A DNA stretch of 60,752 bases from Scleroderma bovista. Lineage: Eukaryota; Basidiomycota; Agaricomycetes; Boletales; Sclerodermataceae. The notes beneath the pieces were generated by a model. That model did not search any database and was not told the DNA's origin. It saw only the letters and a list, made by a program, of their open reading frames with translations. This document shows, one piece after another, positions 35,978 through 46,219 of the stretch. Numbering within the stretch: position 1 is the first letter of the stretch; every line of letters starts with the position of its first letter. The DNA is taken from assembly GCA_037178675.1 (NCBI GenBank), contig JAYMGJ010000241.1, forward strand, positions 1 through 60,752. The letters run 5' to 3'. Position numbers and translations under genes: made by a program.

Positions 35978-38482
35978 TCAATAAGTGGATGATGGAGCGA
36001 TGTTCTCCTCATCACTGTCCTCGTCGCTGCTGCTTTCGCTCTTCTCCTTCGGTGACTCCGTCCCATCAGTTTTCTTGTCGGACTCGGTCGCCTTGGCTTT
36101 TGACTCATGCTCCTGGAGTTGCTGCCGGAGCTTGGTGAGCTCAAGCTCCTTCTTCTCGAGTTCTGCTTTATTTTCCTTCTCAGACGTGTCCTTGCGACGC
36201 TTCTCGCGCTGTGTGGCATAATCAGCAAATAGTTGTGTTGCAAAATAGCAAAGTAGTTTGGCCAACTGCTCTGATATATATCAGCACTCACTTCGAGTTT
36301 CTCCTTCAACTCACGAGCTTCCTTCTCCTTGCTCAGGCGATCCCGAAGTTCCCTCTCGCTGGTGACCCAAGCTGCAGTTCCACTTGCAGCCCCTTCAGGA
36401 TTGGACTTGTTCCTAAGAAGATCTACACCAAATAAACAAGTTTGTCAGTGCCAGTCACAGCATCTCGACAAACAAACCAGCCCTTCCCATAACACCAGGC
36501 ACCCATGACCTCAACCTGAAAATGATGGGACAGGGGTAAAAATCAGGACAAACTTACACCCCTGGAGCGCTGCAACGCTAAATTCATCATCTGGAATGGC
36601 GTCCGCAAACTCCTTCGCAAGCAGTGAGAGCTGGGCAGCCGTCAAAGGCTTAGGAGTGGCTTGACAAGCGGCAATATGTTCCTCTACCGCAGGGGCTTGG
36701 TATGCCTGACTCTTGGTGTCCCACCCCTCCTGACTTGCGACGCACTCGCGTGGCGGGGTCTTCGGTGAGGAAGCTAACGACACCGACGAAGAAGAGAACG
36801 AAGGCGACCTTGACCACAGAGTTGAGGAGGTGGAGGAGGGAACAGGTGACTGAGGTGCTGGGGTGGAGGGAAAGTCGATACCCTCGAGATCCGCTTCGAT
36901 AAGTTCATCTTCTGCCGAAGGGAAGAAATTACGGAAGAGTGCCTCAGCCTGCCATTTGGACGCATTCTTAAACTCTATCCAGACATCCATACGACCAGGT
37001 CGTGAGAGTGCAGGATCAAGTCGTTCCAAATGATTGGTCGTCCTAGTTTGATGTCAAAAAGGTGTTTAGCTTTACAGGGCTGGTACTTACGCAAAGAGAA
37101 TGCGGCCCTCCGCAGCAGCAACACCATCCAAGGCATTTAGAAGGCCACTCAAGCTCAACGTGTTGACGTCCGACAGGTTCTCCTTCTGGCGCCTATGACG
37201 ACTGTTGCCTGCATTGGCAGGGGCTGGTTGTTCCGAGTTCTCCTCGTTATTATTATTGTTGTTGTTGTTTGAGGCCTCAGGGTTGCCGTTGGAACTCTTG
37301 TCACGTGTGACGCTGCGGGTGAAGGCGGCATCAAGATCTTCGAGAAGAAGAATGCAACGTGCAGGAACACGGCCCATAAGTGTGGTTAGCGTGCTATCGC
37401 TTATCCACGAAGAAGAGAGCGAGACAACGTAGATGTCAAGCATTAATTCTCCGGCGATAGCATGAATTAAGGAGCTTTTTCCGGATCCCGGGACGCCGTG
37501 GAGAAGGTACCCACGACGGAATGGAATGCCGCGGTCGGCATACCACTAATCACAGCAAGAGGCCGAAATAAGTACGACGCCATTAGCAATGAATTAGGAA
37601 CGCACCTTTTCGGATTTAAGGAAGTCACGGGTGTCGCTAAGAATCATCTCCTTCACGCCCGGGTTGAGGACGATAGAAGACATTGGGCGCTTGTGGCGGG
37701 AGTCAGTCCATCTCCAGCTGCCATGGGAATCCGCAAAGTATATTTGCACGCGGTGCACCGCCTCGGCTTCGTATTCCTTCTTCGCTTGTAGGACCAGTTG
37801 CTTCAAGATGCTGTTGTTCCGAGCCACCACGCTGCATGCCAAGTCCGTCAGCAGTGAAATACGACATAAATGAATGCAGGGTCCTTTACCTTATTGAGAG
37901 GACTTCACAACCACTGCCATCTGTTTTCTTGCTGCGACGTACTCGAAGCCAGTGGCCACGGTAATAAATAGTGTGTGTGGTGTCCGATGTCGGCTGGAAG
38001 ACAACTCGGGTCTTCACCTTTCCAGGTGGAGAGTTTTCGTCTTCCTCTTCTTCGTCGCCAAAGGAGTTGTCGGTAGAGCGCGCACCCGACAAACCTGGGG
38101 TCGAGGTTCGGGTGGTGGTCTCAAACTCCCTTGAGCGCTGCCACTCGGGTCGACGTGAGAGCCAAAGCATTAGCCAGTCATATGGATAGTCTTCCTCTGA
38201 GAAGTGTGCAGTGAGGAAGAATGCTGTGTAGGGTAGCGGTGAGCATGAGTGAGAAATGGGTCACGGAAACGAGCTGCTTACAGTTGACAAAGTGGGACCT
38301 GGGGGCGACGAAGGTGAGGAAGATGGAAACTGAGTGCAACGGGATACATACCAGGCAGAGCTGGAAACTCTCCTTGCTGTTTCGACAGTACCGCCCAAAA
38401 CGACGAGTTTCATGCCGTCAACGACGGACGAGCCCCCAGCGCCTCCGACGAGAGGTTGCACGAGCGACTTGAGAACGTCCAT
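35978..38482 (-). CDS. BCS1-like AAA ATPase
   Basis: This is one of the BCS1-type AAA proteins that are multiplied in basidiomycetes. True Bcs1 inserts the Rieske protein into mitochondrial complex III, but this is probably a paralogue. The N-terminal BCS1 domain includes SFFLTAHFSEEDYPYDWLML and HTIYYRGHWLRVRR. The AAA domain has Walker A HGVPGSGKSSLIHAIAGEL, Walker B CILLLEDLDAAF and sensor/arginine-finger region TTNHLERLDPALSRPGRMDV. A long insert with an eight-asparagine run (37242-37270) sits after Walker B. A second Ser/Pro insert follows the small AAA subdomain. The C-terminus is a Lys/Glu coiled coil ending in an acidic Ser-rich tail. A 17-nt microexon (38298-38282) restores the phase between exons one and three. 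Confidence 0.9.
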
Positions 38483-38878
38483 GACGAAGCAACAGTGGGC
38501 AAACTGAGGCTGGTGTAGAAAGAAGGACGGGAAGATGGGGGCGACAACGCAAGGTAGAAGCGAATAGTTGTGGAGGCAAGTACTGTGCAGCTAGGCTATA
38601 TAAGTTGTGCAAAGGTACAAGGGCCTAGAACTAGAGACGAGAGCTGGCTGCGGTGACGGTGACAGTGTCTGACTTGTAGCGGTACCGGACGACCCTCAGT
38701 GAGCTCTGAGTGGTGAAACGATGAGGAAGCAAGTCAAGACGCGTCAGCAAGGGAACGTGGGTTCATAAGTACCCCGGAAATAATTAGCGCCCATCAGGAC
38801 CACGCCACAGCAGCAGCCGAACAGGCTCAAGTGACTCTCACAGCCCTGCATTGGAACCGAGTAGATACATTCAAGAAA
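38483..38878. other. BCS1-like promoter and downstream gene 3' end
   Basis: A 396-bp gap between two minus-strand genes contains the presumed BCS1-like promoter. No gene is visible. Confidence 0.5.
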
Positions 38879-40140
38879 TCACGACACAGCATAGTACAGT
38901 CCCTCCACCGCAACATTGGCTTGCCAGATGCCCAGGTTGCGCACCACCCGTAGCATCAACGGCGCGGGGAGCACGAGTATGTACGACACTGGCACCACTG
39001 CTACCAAGAGAACCGTAGCACCCAGCGTGATGCTTGGCTTGACCACAAGGAAATAGAACAGCGCTTGGTATGTCGTTGGATCGGCGAACTGCCAGAAACG
39101 CGGGGAGATAGACAGGTTAAGAACATCAAGAAGCGCATACATCCAAACGCACCATCGCGTACGTGTTCTTGTAGAACGAGGTTTCGTAACAAGCGATGCC
39201 ATTCTCAATCTCAGACGGTAGCGGAGGTCTTGTGCGCTGAAATATTGGATGAGGCGGATACGGAGGTGGATGTGCGAGTGGCCCGTGGAACTTGAATTGC
39301 AAAGCGAGCTGCAAAACCAGTTTAACGCAGCATGCAAGAGCTAAACTGTTTCCGTCACCTCTCCTCTAGCGAATACCCTAGCTCCGAGCAAGTCCAGAAA
39401 GCAAAGAACTGCACCAATGGGCAACGTAATTATCAGCGTCGTTCCAGTCTTGAAAGGGTTAATATCAGTACAGCCTCTTTGCAGAGCATGGGCAGACCCA
39501 CCAACGTAAAGACAAATAGGTAAACCCATGCCATCAGTGCATAGGGGAAATTCAATACCAATAAATGGAACGCTGCAGCATGGTAGGCTCTGCGACCAAG
39601 TGGTCGGAAGTATCTAGTCCACCCACGCTTGGAGAACAATGGCCACCGAGTAGGACGGTCGAGTGCATCTACACCAGGGCCTTGTGATAGCCGCGCACCA
39701 TGTCTTATCTGACCGTGTCCATCTGCTGCATCTATCTCAGACTCGTCATCTGGGTCATGGAAAAGGGATAAGACGGTCTGCGTTAAAGAGGGTGCACAAG
39801 AACTAGAGGATCTTATGGTGCTCGAATGTGAACTTGAACGAGGGCGTAAGAAATGCCGCCTCCCGGATGGCGGGTGAGGGAGCAAGGGTGTTGTTTCCAA
39901 GGGTTCGTATGCAGAGGTGAGGCGCTGAGGGTGCGGTACAAGGTCTGCAGCATGGTCCAGCTCTGCAATGGGAAGCCCATTATGCATGGCTCTTGCTGTT
40001 CGACGTCTGCGACCAGTCCGTTGTGTTCGTGTCCGCGGTTGAGGAGAAGGGTATGGAGGAGGAGGGTCGTTGATATCCAGCAGGATGGAAGGTTCCCGCT
40101 GAGCGTCGATTGCGATCTGCTCCTGCGGTGGTTCTGTCAT
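38879..40140 (-). CDS. Multi-pass membrane protein, putative sensor-like domain
   Basis: Four exons join in phase to about 370 residues. The N-terminal 180 residues are Pro/Ser/Arg-rich and cytosolic in character. Hydrophobic segments follow: AFHLLVLNFPYALMAWVYLF, TTLIITLPIGAVLCFLDLLG, and near the C-terminus LFYFLVVKPSITLGATVLLV with VPVSYILVLPAPLM. The pattern of paired segments with a Tyr/Pro-rich loop (SFYKNTYAMFADPTTYQALF) resembles the fungal 'putative sensor' membrane domain (PF13796), but I cannot confirm that. The intron after VFTL (GTGGGT donor) removes a spurious continuation. No function is known to me. The 3' end is confirmed by YYAVS then a stop at 38879. Confidence 0.72.
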
Positions 40141-40209
40141 GATAATGGCGGGTAAGTAGGAAGACGGTCACCTTGCAGACACCATGTTGCTAGTCACCTG
40201 ACTTGATAG

Positions 40210-40530
40210 ATGGCACATCAGAGGAATTCTATATGTACATCACCAACAGACAGGCTGGAAGTTGGCCAGGACTACGTCTCTATTGGATTCTCGGGCAGAG
40301 AAGTGAGTAGAACTCTTGTGATGGCCCCTTATTTATCTACACTGTTTTTTCGTGCTCATTGTGTCCTGTTCTTAGGCTTCCGGCATTTCAGAGCGTTCCA
40401 AAGGCTGCACCCGGTATCAAGAAATCATCTGCGACCACTGCTGTAATCTTGGTGAGTACCCAGATGACACTGAGATAGTGTCCATGGGCTTATTCATCCA
40501 GGTCAGTGTAATGCAACAAAAAGGAACTGA
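40210..40530 (+). CDS. Candidate small cysteine-rich protein (65 residues)
   Basis: No family is recognised. Three exons (40210-40302, 40376-40451, 40502-40530) with canonical GTGAGT donors join in phase from ATG to TGA. The product contains DYVSIGFSGRE, then GCTRYQEIICDHCCNLGQC, six cysteines in its second half. The CDHC-C-C spacing could bind zinc. There is no signal peptide. It starts 69 bp from the divergent membrane-protein gene. It may be a genuine tiny gene, or a chance product of spliceable frames. Confidence 0.4.
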
Positions 40531-41136
40531 CAATATACAAAAAAAATTGCTAGTCATCTAGTGCGAGGAACACAGCGATGTACTCACAGGCCAGTACATA
40601 AAAGTCTATCCGGGACATGATCAGACCCATCGCTTCAAGCCGGTAATACGTTCTTTTCTTCTGATAGACATGCCACATATCCCTGGTGCTTACTCCGCTG
40701 TTATTGTGACAGAACACGAGAGCCTGGGGACGAGGGATACAGGGGACTACTGCAAGCATAGTCCATGCGAACGATAATATGATTCTGTTCAAACCTCCAT
40801 TTTTATTCAGCAATATCTAGGATGGTTAAATACACCCTTCCCATGAGGTAAAGGTTTTATGATGGTTCTGCTGGCCGACCGCAGAGCCTGAAAAGAAACC
40901 AAGGTCACCAGACGCACAAGTGTCCCAAGTATGTAGCGAGTCACCGCCTTGCAAGTCCGACACTAGACTGGGGCGCTGCATGTTTCGGACAATGTTAATT
41001 CCCGAAAAGCTCATCCTCAGTGATAGAAACTCGCCCGCAGAGTGGAACAGCCAACCTTGTGGCTTGACAGAACTCTGCATTCGCGTGATATGCTGTTACA
41101 GGTTACAACTGTGTCCAAGAAACAATCACAAGTATC
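40531..41136. other. Intergenic region without a confident gene
   Basis: This 606-bp stretch before the tRNA-Ser has short minus-strand frames (40550-40813 and 40826-41080). They contain hydrophobic stretches but match no family I know. I treat it as non-coding or as remnants. Confidence 0.4.
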
Positions 41137-41228
41137 GGCGCTATAGCCAAGTGGTTACGGCGACAGATTCGAATGCGAGTACAATCTGTTCCTCTTTGAG
41201 GGCGCAGGTTCAAATCCTGCTGGCGTCG
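41137..41228 (+). tRNA. tRNA-Ser (anticodon CGA) with a 10-nt intron
   Basis: The acceptor stem GGCGCTA (41137-41143) pairs with TGGCGTC (41221-41227), with two G-U/T-G pairs, and discriminator G41228. The anticodon stem ACAGA (41163-41167) pairs with TCTGT (41185-41189). The anticodon CGA is at 41170-41172 and the intron at 41174-41183, at the canonical 37/38 site. The long variable arm CCTC-TTT-GAGG marks a class II serine tRNA. The T arm is GCAGG-TTCAAAT-CCTGC. A T-rich terminator follows at about 41237-41246. Confidence 0.94.
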
Positions 41229-41732
41229 GTTGCTTGTTCTTTTTTGTGCACAAGCACCCGTTCTGGTGGTCCAGCCTGGTCGAGCCCACTCCAAGCGGTC
41301 CTTCGAAGTTTCGGCTGCGCTCCAACTCTGTAAATGAATAAGCCTGAGTTACGAAAATGGTTTGACAAAAAATACAAATTACTATGACAGATAAATATTT
41401 ACAGCCGACGCCGAGAGTCAGCGGCGACGCGAGCTGGGCCCGCCGGCCTGTGCTGCGGCCGTGCTCTCGGGTGTAGGAGGTTGGAGCCCACTGAACCGCT
41501 CCACGGGTGATGTCAGGCGTGAATAAGGATAAGTCATATTTTGCAAATTGAATATTTTTTGAAAATGGAAATGTGGTTAAAGGCTACTTTCGCCGTGTTT
41601 TGCACTCAACCAAGTCTCTGTCATTGGTCCGACGCCAGCTAATTTCTGTTCGCCCACGCTCCTTCCTCCATTTATCTTTCTTGTCTGACCTTTTATCTTT
41701 TCCCTCTTTATCCATTCGTCTCGGCCACCATA
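41229..41732. promoter_or_regulatory. Promoter region of the G-alpha gene
   Basis: This 504-bp stretch precedes the G-alpha start. It includes a GC-rich block (about 41403-41480), a pyrimidine-rich leader (TTCCTCC and CTTTC runs) just before the ATG, and the tRNA terminator at its left end. The sequence around the ATG (CCATAATGG) is a reasonable initiation context. Confidence 0.5.
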
Positions 41733-43122
41733 ATGGGTTGCGTACAGTCCACCGGTGTCGACAGCGATGCAAAGGCTCGTGAGTGCTTGGTTCCCCACGC
41801 GCGCTCTTTTCACAAAGCTGCTCACTCCTTCTACAGGCAACGATGAGATCGAAAACCAACTCAAGCGCGATAAAATGCTGGCCAAAAACGAAATCAAAAT
41901 GTTGTTACTGGGAGCGGGAGAGTCGGGCAAGGTCAGTTCATCCCTCATGCACTCGCACAACGCTTCCATTCCGTGCTTTCTCTCCAGTCAACGGTTCTCA
42001 AGCAAATGAAGCTCATTCACCACGGCGGCTACAACGACTCGGAACGAGATTCATACAAGGAAATTATCTTCTCAAATACCATCCAGTCGATGCGGTATGT
42101 AATTCCCTCAACCATCCCGACTTGAGTCTCAACAGTTCACATGACAGTGCTATCCTTGAAGCGATGCCTCAGCTTGACATCTCGTTGTCGCCACAGAATG
42201 ACGCTCGTCGTGCCGTCATTCTTGCTCTCCCGGTACAGATAGAAGGCGATGTCCTACCAAGGGACGTCGCGGATGCCATTCGCGGGCTCTGGAAAGACGC
42301 TGGCGTGAAGGAAGCTGTCCGTCGGTCTCGCGAGTTTCAGCTGAACGACTCTGCGGTCTATTACTTCAATGCAATCGATCGCATGGCAGCGCCAGGATAC
42401 CTACCGACGGACCAAGATATACTTAGAAGCCGAGTCAAGACAACTGGCATTACGGAGACCACGTTCAAGGTTGGCGAGTTGACTTATAGACTGTTCGACG
42501 TCGGTGGTCAACGAAGCGAGCGTAAGAAGTGGATCCACTGCTTCGAAAACGTTACGGCCCTTGTATTCCTGGTTAGTCTTAGCGAGTATGACCAGATGCT
42601 TTACGAGGATGAGAGCGTGGCATGTTTTTCTTCTTGGCTTTTATCGCGCGCTTGCACTGATGTGTTCAACAGAACCGCATGCAGGAGGCGCTCACCTTGT
42701 TTGATTCGATATGCAACTCCCGATGGTTTGTCAAGACATCGATTGTACGTTCCTTACCTCTTTCCTGAATGCTGGGGGCGTTTATGCTAGGACAGATCCT
42801 ATTCTTGAACAAGATTGATCTTTTCGCTGAGAAGTTGCCACACTCGCCTCTGGGCGACTACTTCCCAGACTACACGGGCGGTGACAACTACGACGCTGCC
42901 TGTGACTACCTGCTCCATCGATTCGTAGCACTCAATCAGAATGCTGCGACAAAGCAGATATACGCGCATTACACGTGTGCAACAGATACGCAGCAGATCA
43001 AATGTGCGTCTACCTCGCAAACCCCGTTTACCTACGACTAACCCTTGGTTTTTGCAGTCGTGTTGAGTGCCATCCAAGACATTCTTCTACAAATCCACTT
43101 GCGCGAGTGTGGTTTGCTGTGA
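41733..43122 (+). CDS. GPA1: Heterotrimeric G-protein alpha subunit
   Basis: The protein relays signals from seven-helix receptors at the plasma membrane, including pheromone or nutrient receptors in fungi. It starts MGCVQSTG: Gly2 fits N-myristoylation and Cys3 palmitoylation. The G motifs are complete: GAGESGKST (P-loop), [14 protein letters not shown] (switch I), [12 protein letters not shown] (switch II), LNKIDLF and [10 protein letters not shown]. The C-terminus IHLRECGLL keeps the cysteine four from the end that pertussis toxin modifies in Gi-type subunits. Seven exons give about 353 residues, as in fungal group I G-alphas. The intron after YEDES is either GC-AG (keeping Val) or GT-AG (losing it). 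Several G-alpha paralogues usually exist, so the number in GPA1 is tentative. Confidence 0.95.
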
Positions 43123-44062
43123 TTGGGACGGTGTTCCTTGGTTACGACTTCCTTGGTGGCTCTCTTACACTGCATAATCTGCTTCAGACTAGGTATTCAC
43201 TTGCATATTTCATTTCTATCTCGCATCGGCTCTCCAGTTATATATGTTGGTTACCTGAGTCTCTTGTTAATACGAATCTACGTGATTCTTTCCTCCGTTT
43301 CAAGTTATTCTGAACGCTGATTGGGTTCACCGATACTTTGTGTCGTTTATTGTTGGTGACCTTTTTTTTCACCATGGCTCTCGCTCGACTCATGTGAATG
43401 TGAAACTTCGATACCCAATTTTTTTTACGATTATCATGTAATGGATAAACGCGTTGGACAACGCATTTCTGAGCATCGTGATCGACGTTACAAATCGACT
43501 AGTCGCCTGACTTGCCCTGACAAGCGACATTTGTAGTTACCTCCTTGTCAATCACGACCCACTTACAATATTTATAGGCGTGATCTATCGGGACGTCCGT
43601 CTACGTGGAAGGCGTTGGTAGAAAGACTTCAAAAGTTGCACCAAGATCTACGTACTAATAGTTCGAAGAACAGACCGGATCAAGCACTGAGCCGCGTTTG
43701 ATGGTACGGACGGCTGTTGCCCGGTTGTCTCGTCATGCTCGCTGGCACGCTGACATGACTTGGTGACAGCTGGTAACATTGCAAACTTGCAAATATTGAC
43801 AAGGGGGCAGTGTCCCTGATAAATCAGCGCAGGCCGATCTCCTTGGTTTGTTGGCTGTATCAGGGGATTTGATACATGGCACTCGCCTTTCAGTAAGTAG
43901 AATCGACCAACCTTACCATGCCACGTCGACACCTGCAAGGAAGGAAGAGCAGATTGATCATATTAGCCATCAGGACAGGTGGGTTATCCCCCCAAGATAA
44001 TACAAGTCACAAATTACTATCAACACAATGCACATATGAACGAATGGGGAATACGAAGGAGG
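43123..44062. other. Convergent intergenic region
   Basis: This 940-bp stretch between the G-alpha and Dap1-like stop codons is AT-rich on its left side and has no frame I can assign. It probably contains both 3' UTRs and spacer. Confidence 0.5.
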
Positions 44063-44744
44063 CTAGTTCTGTGCTTGTTGTTGCACCAGAAGTTGAACTA
44101 CTGCTTCTGGCATATTGGAAACGTGGCCAACGATGTTGTACCGTTTCCTGGGAGGCGGCGGTCGTTGTAAGCTCACCTAGATAAACCCACAACTAGTGTG
44201 GAGCAGAGAATAGGATACATACGAAAAGAACGAATGCCAATCGTCGAGAACTTTCATCTCGTTTACTGGCAGGTTGGTATAGTCTGGGACGGCGTCTTCG
44301 GGTTTGAGGCTCGACATTCCGAGGCCCCTTGAACCGTCCTTGCCAGCGAATAAATTGTAAGAACATCCTTTCCCATAGACATCTCTTTTTCTAGTGACGT
44401 CAAATACGTCGCCTGGGATAAGAAAGGTTGACCCATCAGCCTCGTGGTCTGATACGTACAGACTTCCTCGGAGACAACGAACCTTTGATGGAAACGTATA
44501 TGGGCTTCGATGGGTCTGATCCATCATACTGATTCAACTCCTCGAGTGTGATTGGGTCATCCTTGGGAGGATCGAGGTCGTCTCTGGGCGGTTGCATGAT
44601 GGTTTTCAGTGACTTCTTCTCGTTTGTCTGAGATGTGGTGATCGAGGGAGTAGACTGCGGACCAGATGGAGATAGGACGTGGCGTCGTATGAGGAAGAGA
44701 AGGGAGAAGCCAAATACGAGAGCGTAGACGAACAGCGACAACAT
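44063..44744 (-). CDS. DAP1: Dap1/PGRMC-type membrane cytochrome b5-like heme protein
   Basis: Dap1 binds heme and supports Erg11 (CYP51) and other P450s in ergosterol synthesis. Three exons in phase give about 155-160 residues. The N-terminus MLSLFVYALVFGFSLLFLIR is a single signal anchor. The domain runs PPRDDLDPPKDDPITLEELN, KPIYVSIKGDVFDVTRKRDV and GKGCSYNLFAGKDGSRGLGM, with the heme-ligand tyrosines Y of VYGKGCSY typical of this family and no b5 histidines. NIVGHVSNMPEA closes it. The start at 44744 is the first ATG; the longer frame above begins with GTG. It is divergent from the gene-poor region at 44.8 kb. Confidence 0.92.
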
Positions 44745-46219
44745 TTGACAGTTGAGCGCCACGGACAGCCGCAGAATTTGAGTCAGTTGCACTGCTGAAC
44801 AAGAAACAAGCAGCTCTTCCAGCCGCTGCGCACTTCATCATACGATTTTCCTGATGACGTGTCTTGGCTTTTTAATTATACGCTCAACGGCATCACTACT
44901 GCATTCTTACACTAAACTTGGCATTTTTTAGGACTGGAGACTGGGGATTGAGTCCTTTCCGAGCCCGGGGCTTCAATTACTGCAACCGTGACCTTCAATG
45001 CAAATCCCATGGTTCGCCATTACCGAAGTCTCGTCTTCGACCTCTCCACAGTGGACTCGGCGACTGCGGCCAGCGGTGCACTCTGAACGGGGGTTTCACG
45101 TTGCATTCCAAAGTGTGTATTCGCCTCATCCATCCCTGACACAATCATTCACCTCCCTGGTAATGAACCCATTTGAGGACTGGGGTATTGTGCCGGCCAC
45201 CGCTCCATTACGGCGCGCTCACTCCGATAAGTCAGGATCATCATCCACGTCCAGCGGTTTGGGCAATTCGGTTTCCCTATGGCGCTGATGCCGACATGGG
45301 TCAGACACCTTACACAGGGTCAGGATGTACCCCAGGTGGGCTAGTAGGAACGGTAGGAGAGATACGATGATATCTCTGCCAGTTTCGTCTTCGTATGCAG
45401 GCGAAGGTGAGTATGGATTCTTCGATCTACGTGGCTCTATTCTCGGGAGGTATGCTTCAGGACGAATCTCATCATCGCTATTGCTTATGCCAGACTATAA
45501 CATTATTCCGATGACACCACCTTCCGCGGGGCTGATAGGCTCGACCATCCATACTAGCTTCCGACCCCATCGCTTTTCTGAAGCGAAATGATTTATTGTC
45601 TGTCAGGAATCCTCCGACCCTATATGCCCGAGGCAGAGTGAAAAGAGAAAGATCAAGGGTCAAAGTCTGGTTGGACGATTTAATCGGACCCTGCGATCGC
45701 AAATCTCAGCCAGATCGCCTCACCAAACATGGTGCCAGATTATTATCTCGCATAATTGCCAGTCGAGGTGTGTAAATTTCCTAGAAACCTTAAATGTTAT
45801 TGGCACAACCTTTTCACATGCACGCCATCACCTAAAGGAGTTGGAAACTCATAAATGGGGCCCCCTAAAGTTTGGCAAACACCCTCACAGTATTGCCTGA
45901 GGTTGAAACAGTTTGGTCATTGCATTCCATTTAAAAATGATGATGTGACGCTGTTGGGTATCCGAGGACGATAATATACAATGAGCTTAGTACTCTCAAA
46001 CTGTGATTAATGAATGAAATTATTGTCAAAGGAGAAAGGAAAGAAGTATCATCGTGTGCGTAAAACTTTGGCATGAAGAAGAGGCGTACAATACCTCAGA
46101 AAGGCTACAGAGACCAGCAGCTTCCACAGAATTTGGTGCTTTGGTCAGGTATAACAACATGGTTGACGTAGTAACAAAATTAGGTGTGCAGACACATACA
46201 TGGTGTTAGCATTGGCGTT
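44745..46219. other. Gene-poor stretch
   Basis: This 1.5-kb region has several short plus-strand frames (44918-45139, 44998-45288, 45325-45591). One segment reads MNPFEDWGIVPATAPLRRAH and continues Ser-rich. They have no recognisable domain and no clear spliced model. It could hold a decayed or lineage-specific gene, or only regulatory sequence. The right half, about 45700-46200, is AT-rich. Confidence 0.45.

Noticed and set aside
39460..39520. A 23-nt intron in the putative sensor-like membrane gene
   Set aside because: A donor further upstream (TTG|GTGGGT) gives a normal 53-nt intron in the same phase, so no ultrashort intron is needed.
43648..43938. 96-residue minus-strand frame between G-alpha and Dap1
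   Set aside because: No recognisable motif, and it falls in the shared 3' region of two convergent genes.
44744..44792. Start of the Dap1-like gene at 44792
   Set aside because: That frame starts with GTG. The ATG at 44744 directly precedes the membrane anchor.
44918..45591. Possible gene from several plus-strand frames
   Set aside because: I could not join them in phase with canonical splice sites, and no family motif appears.
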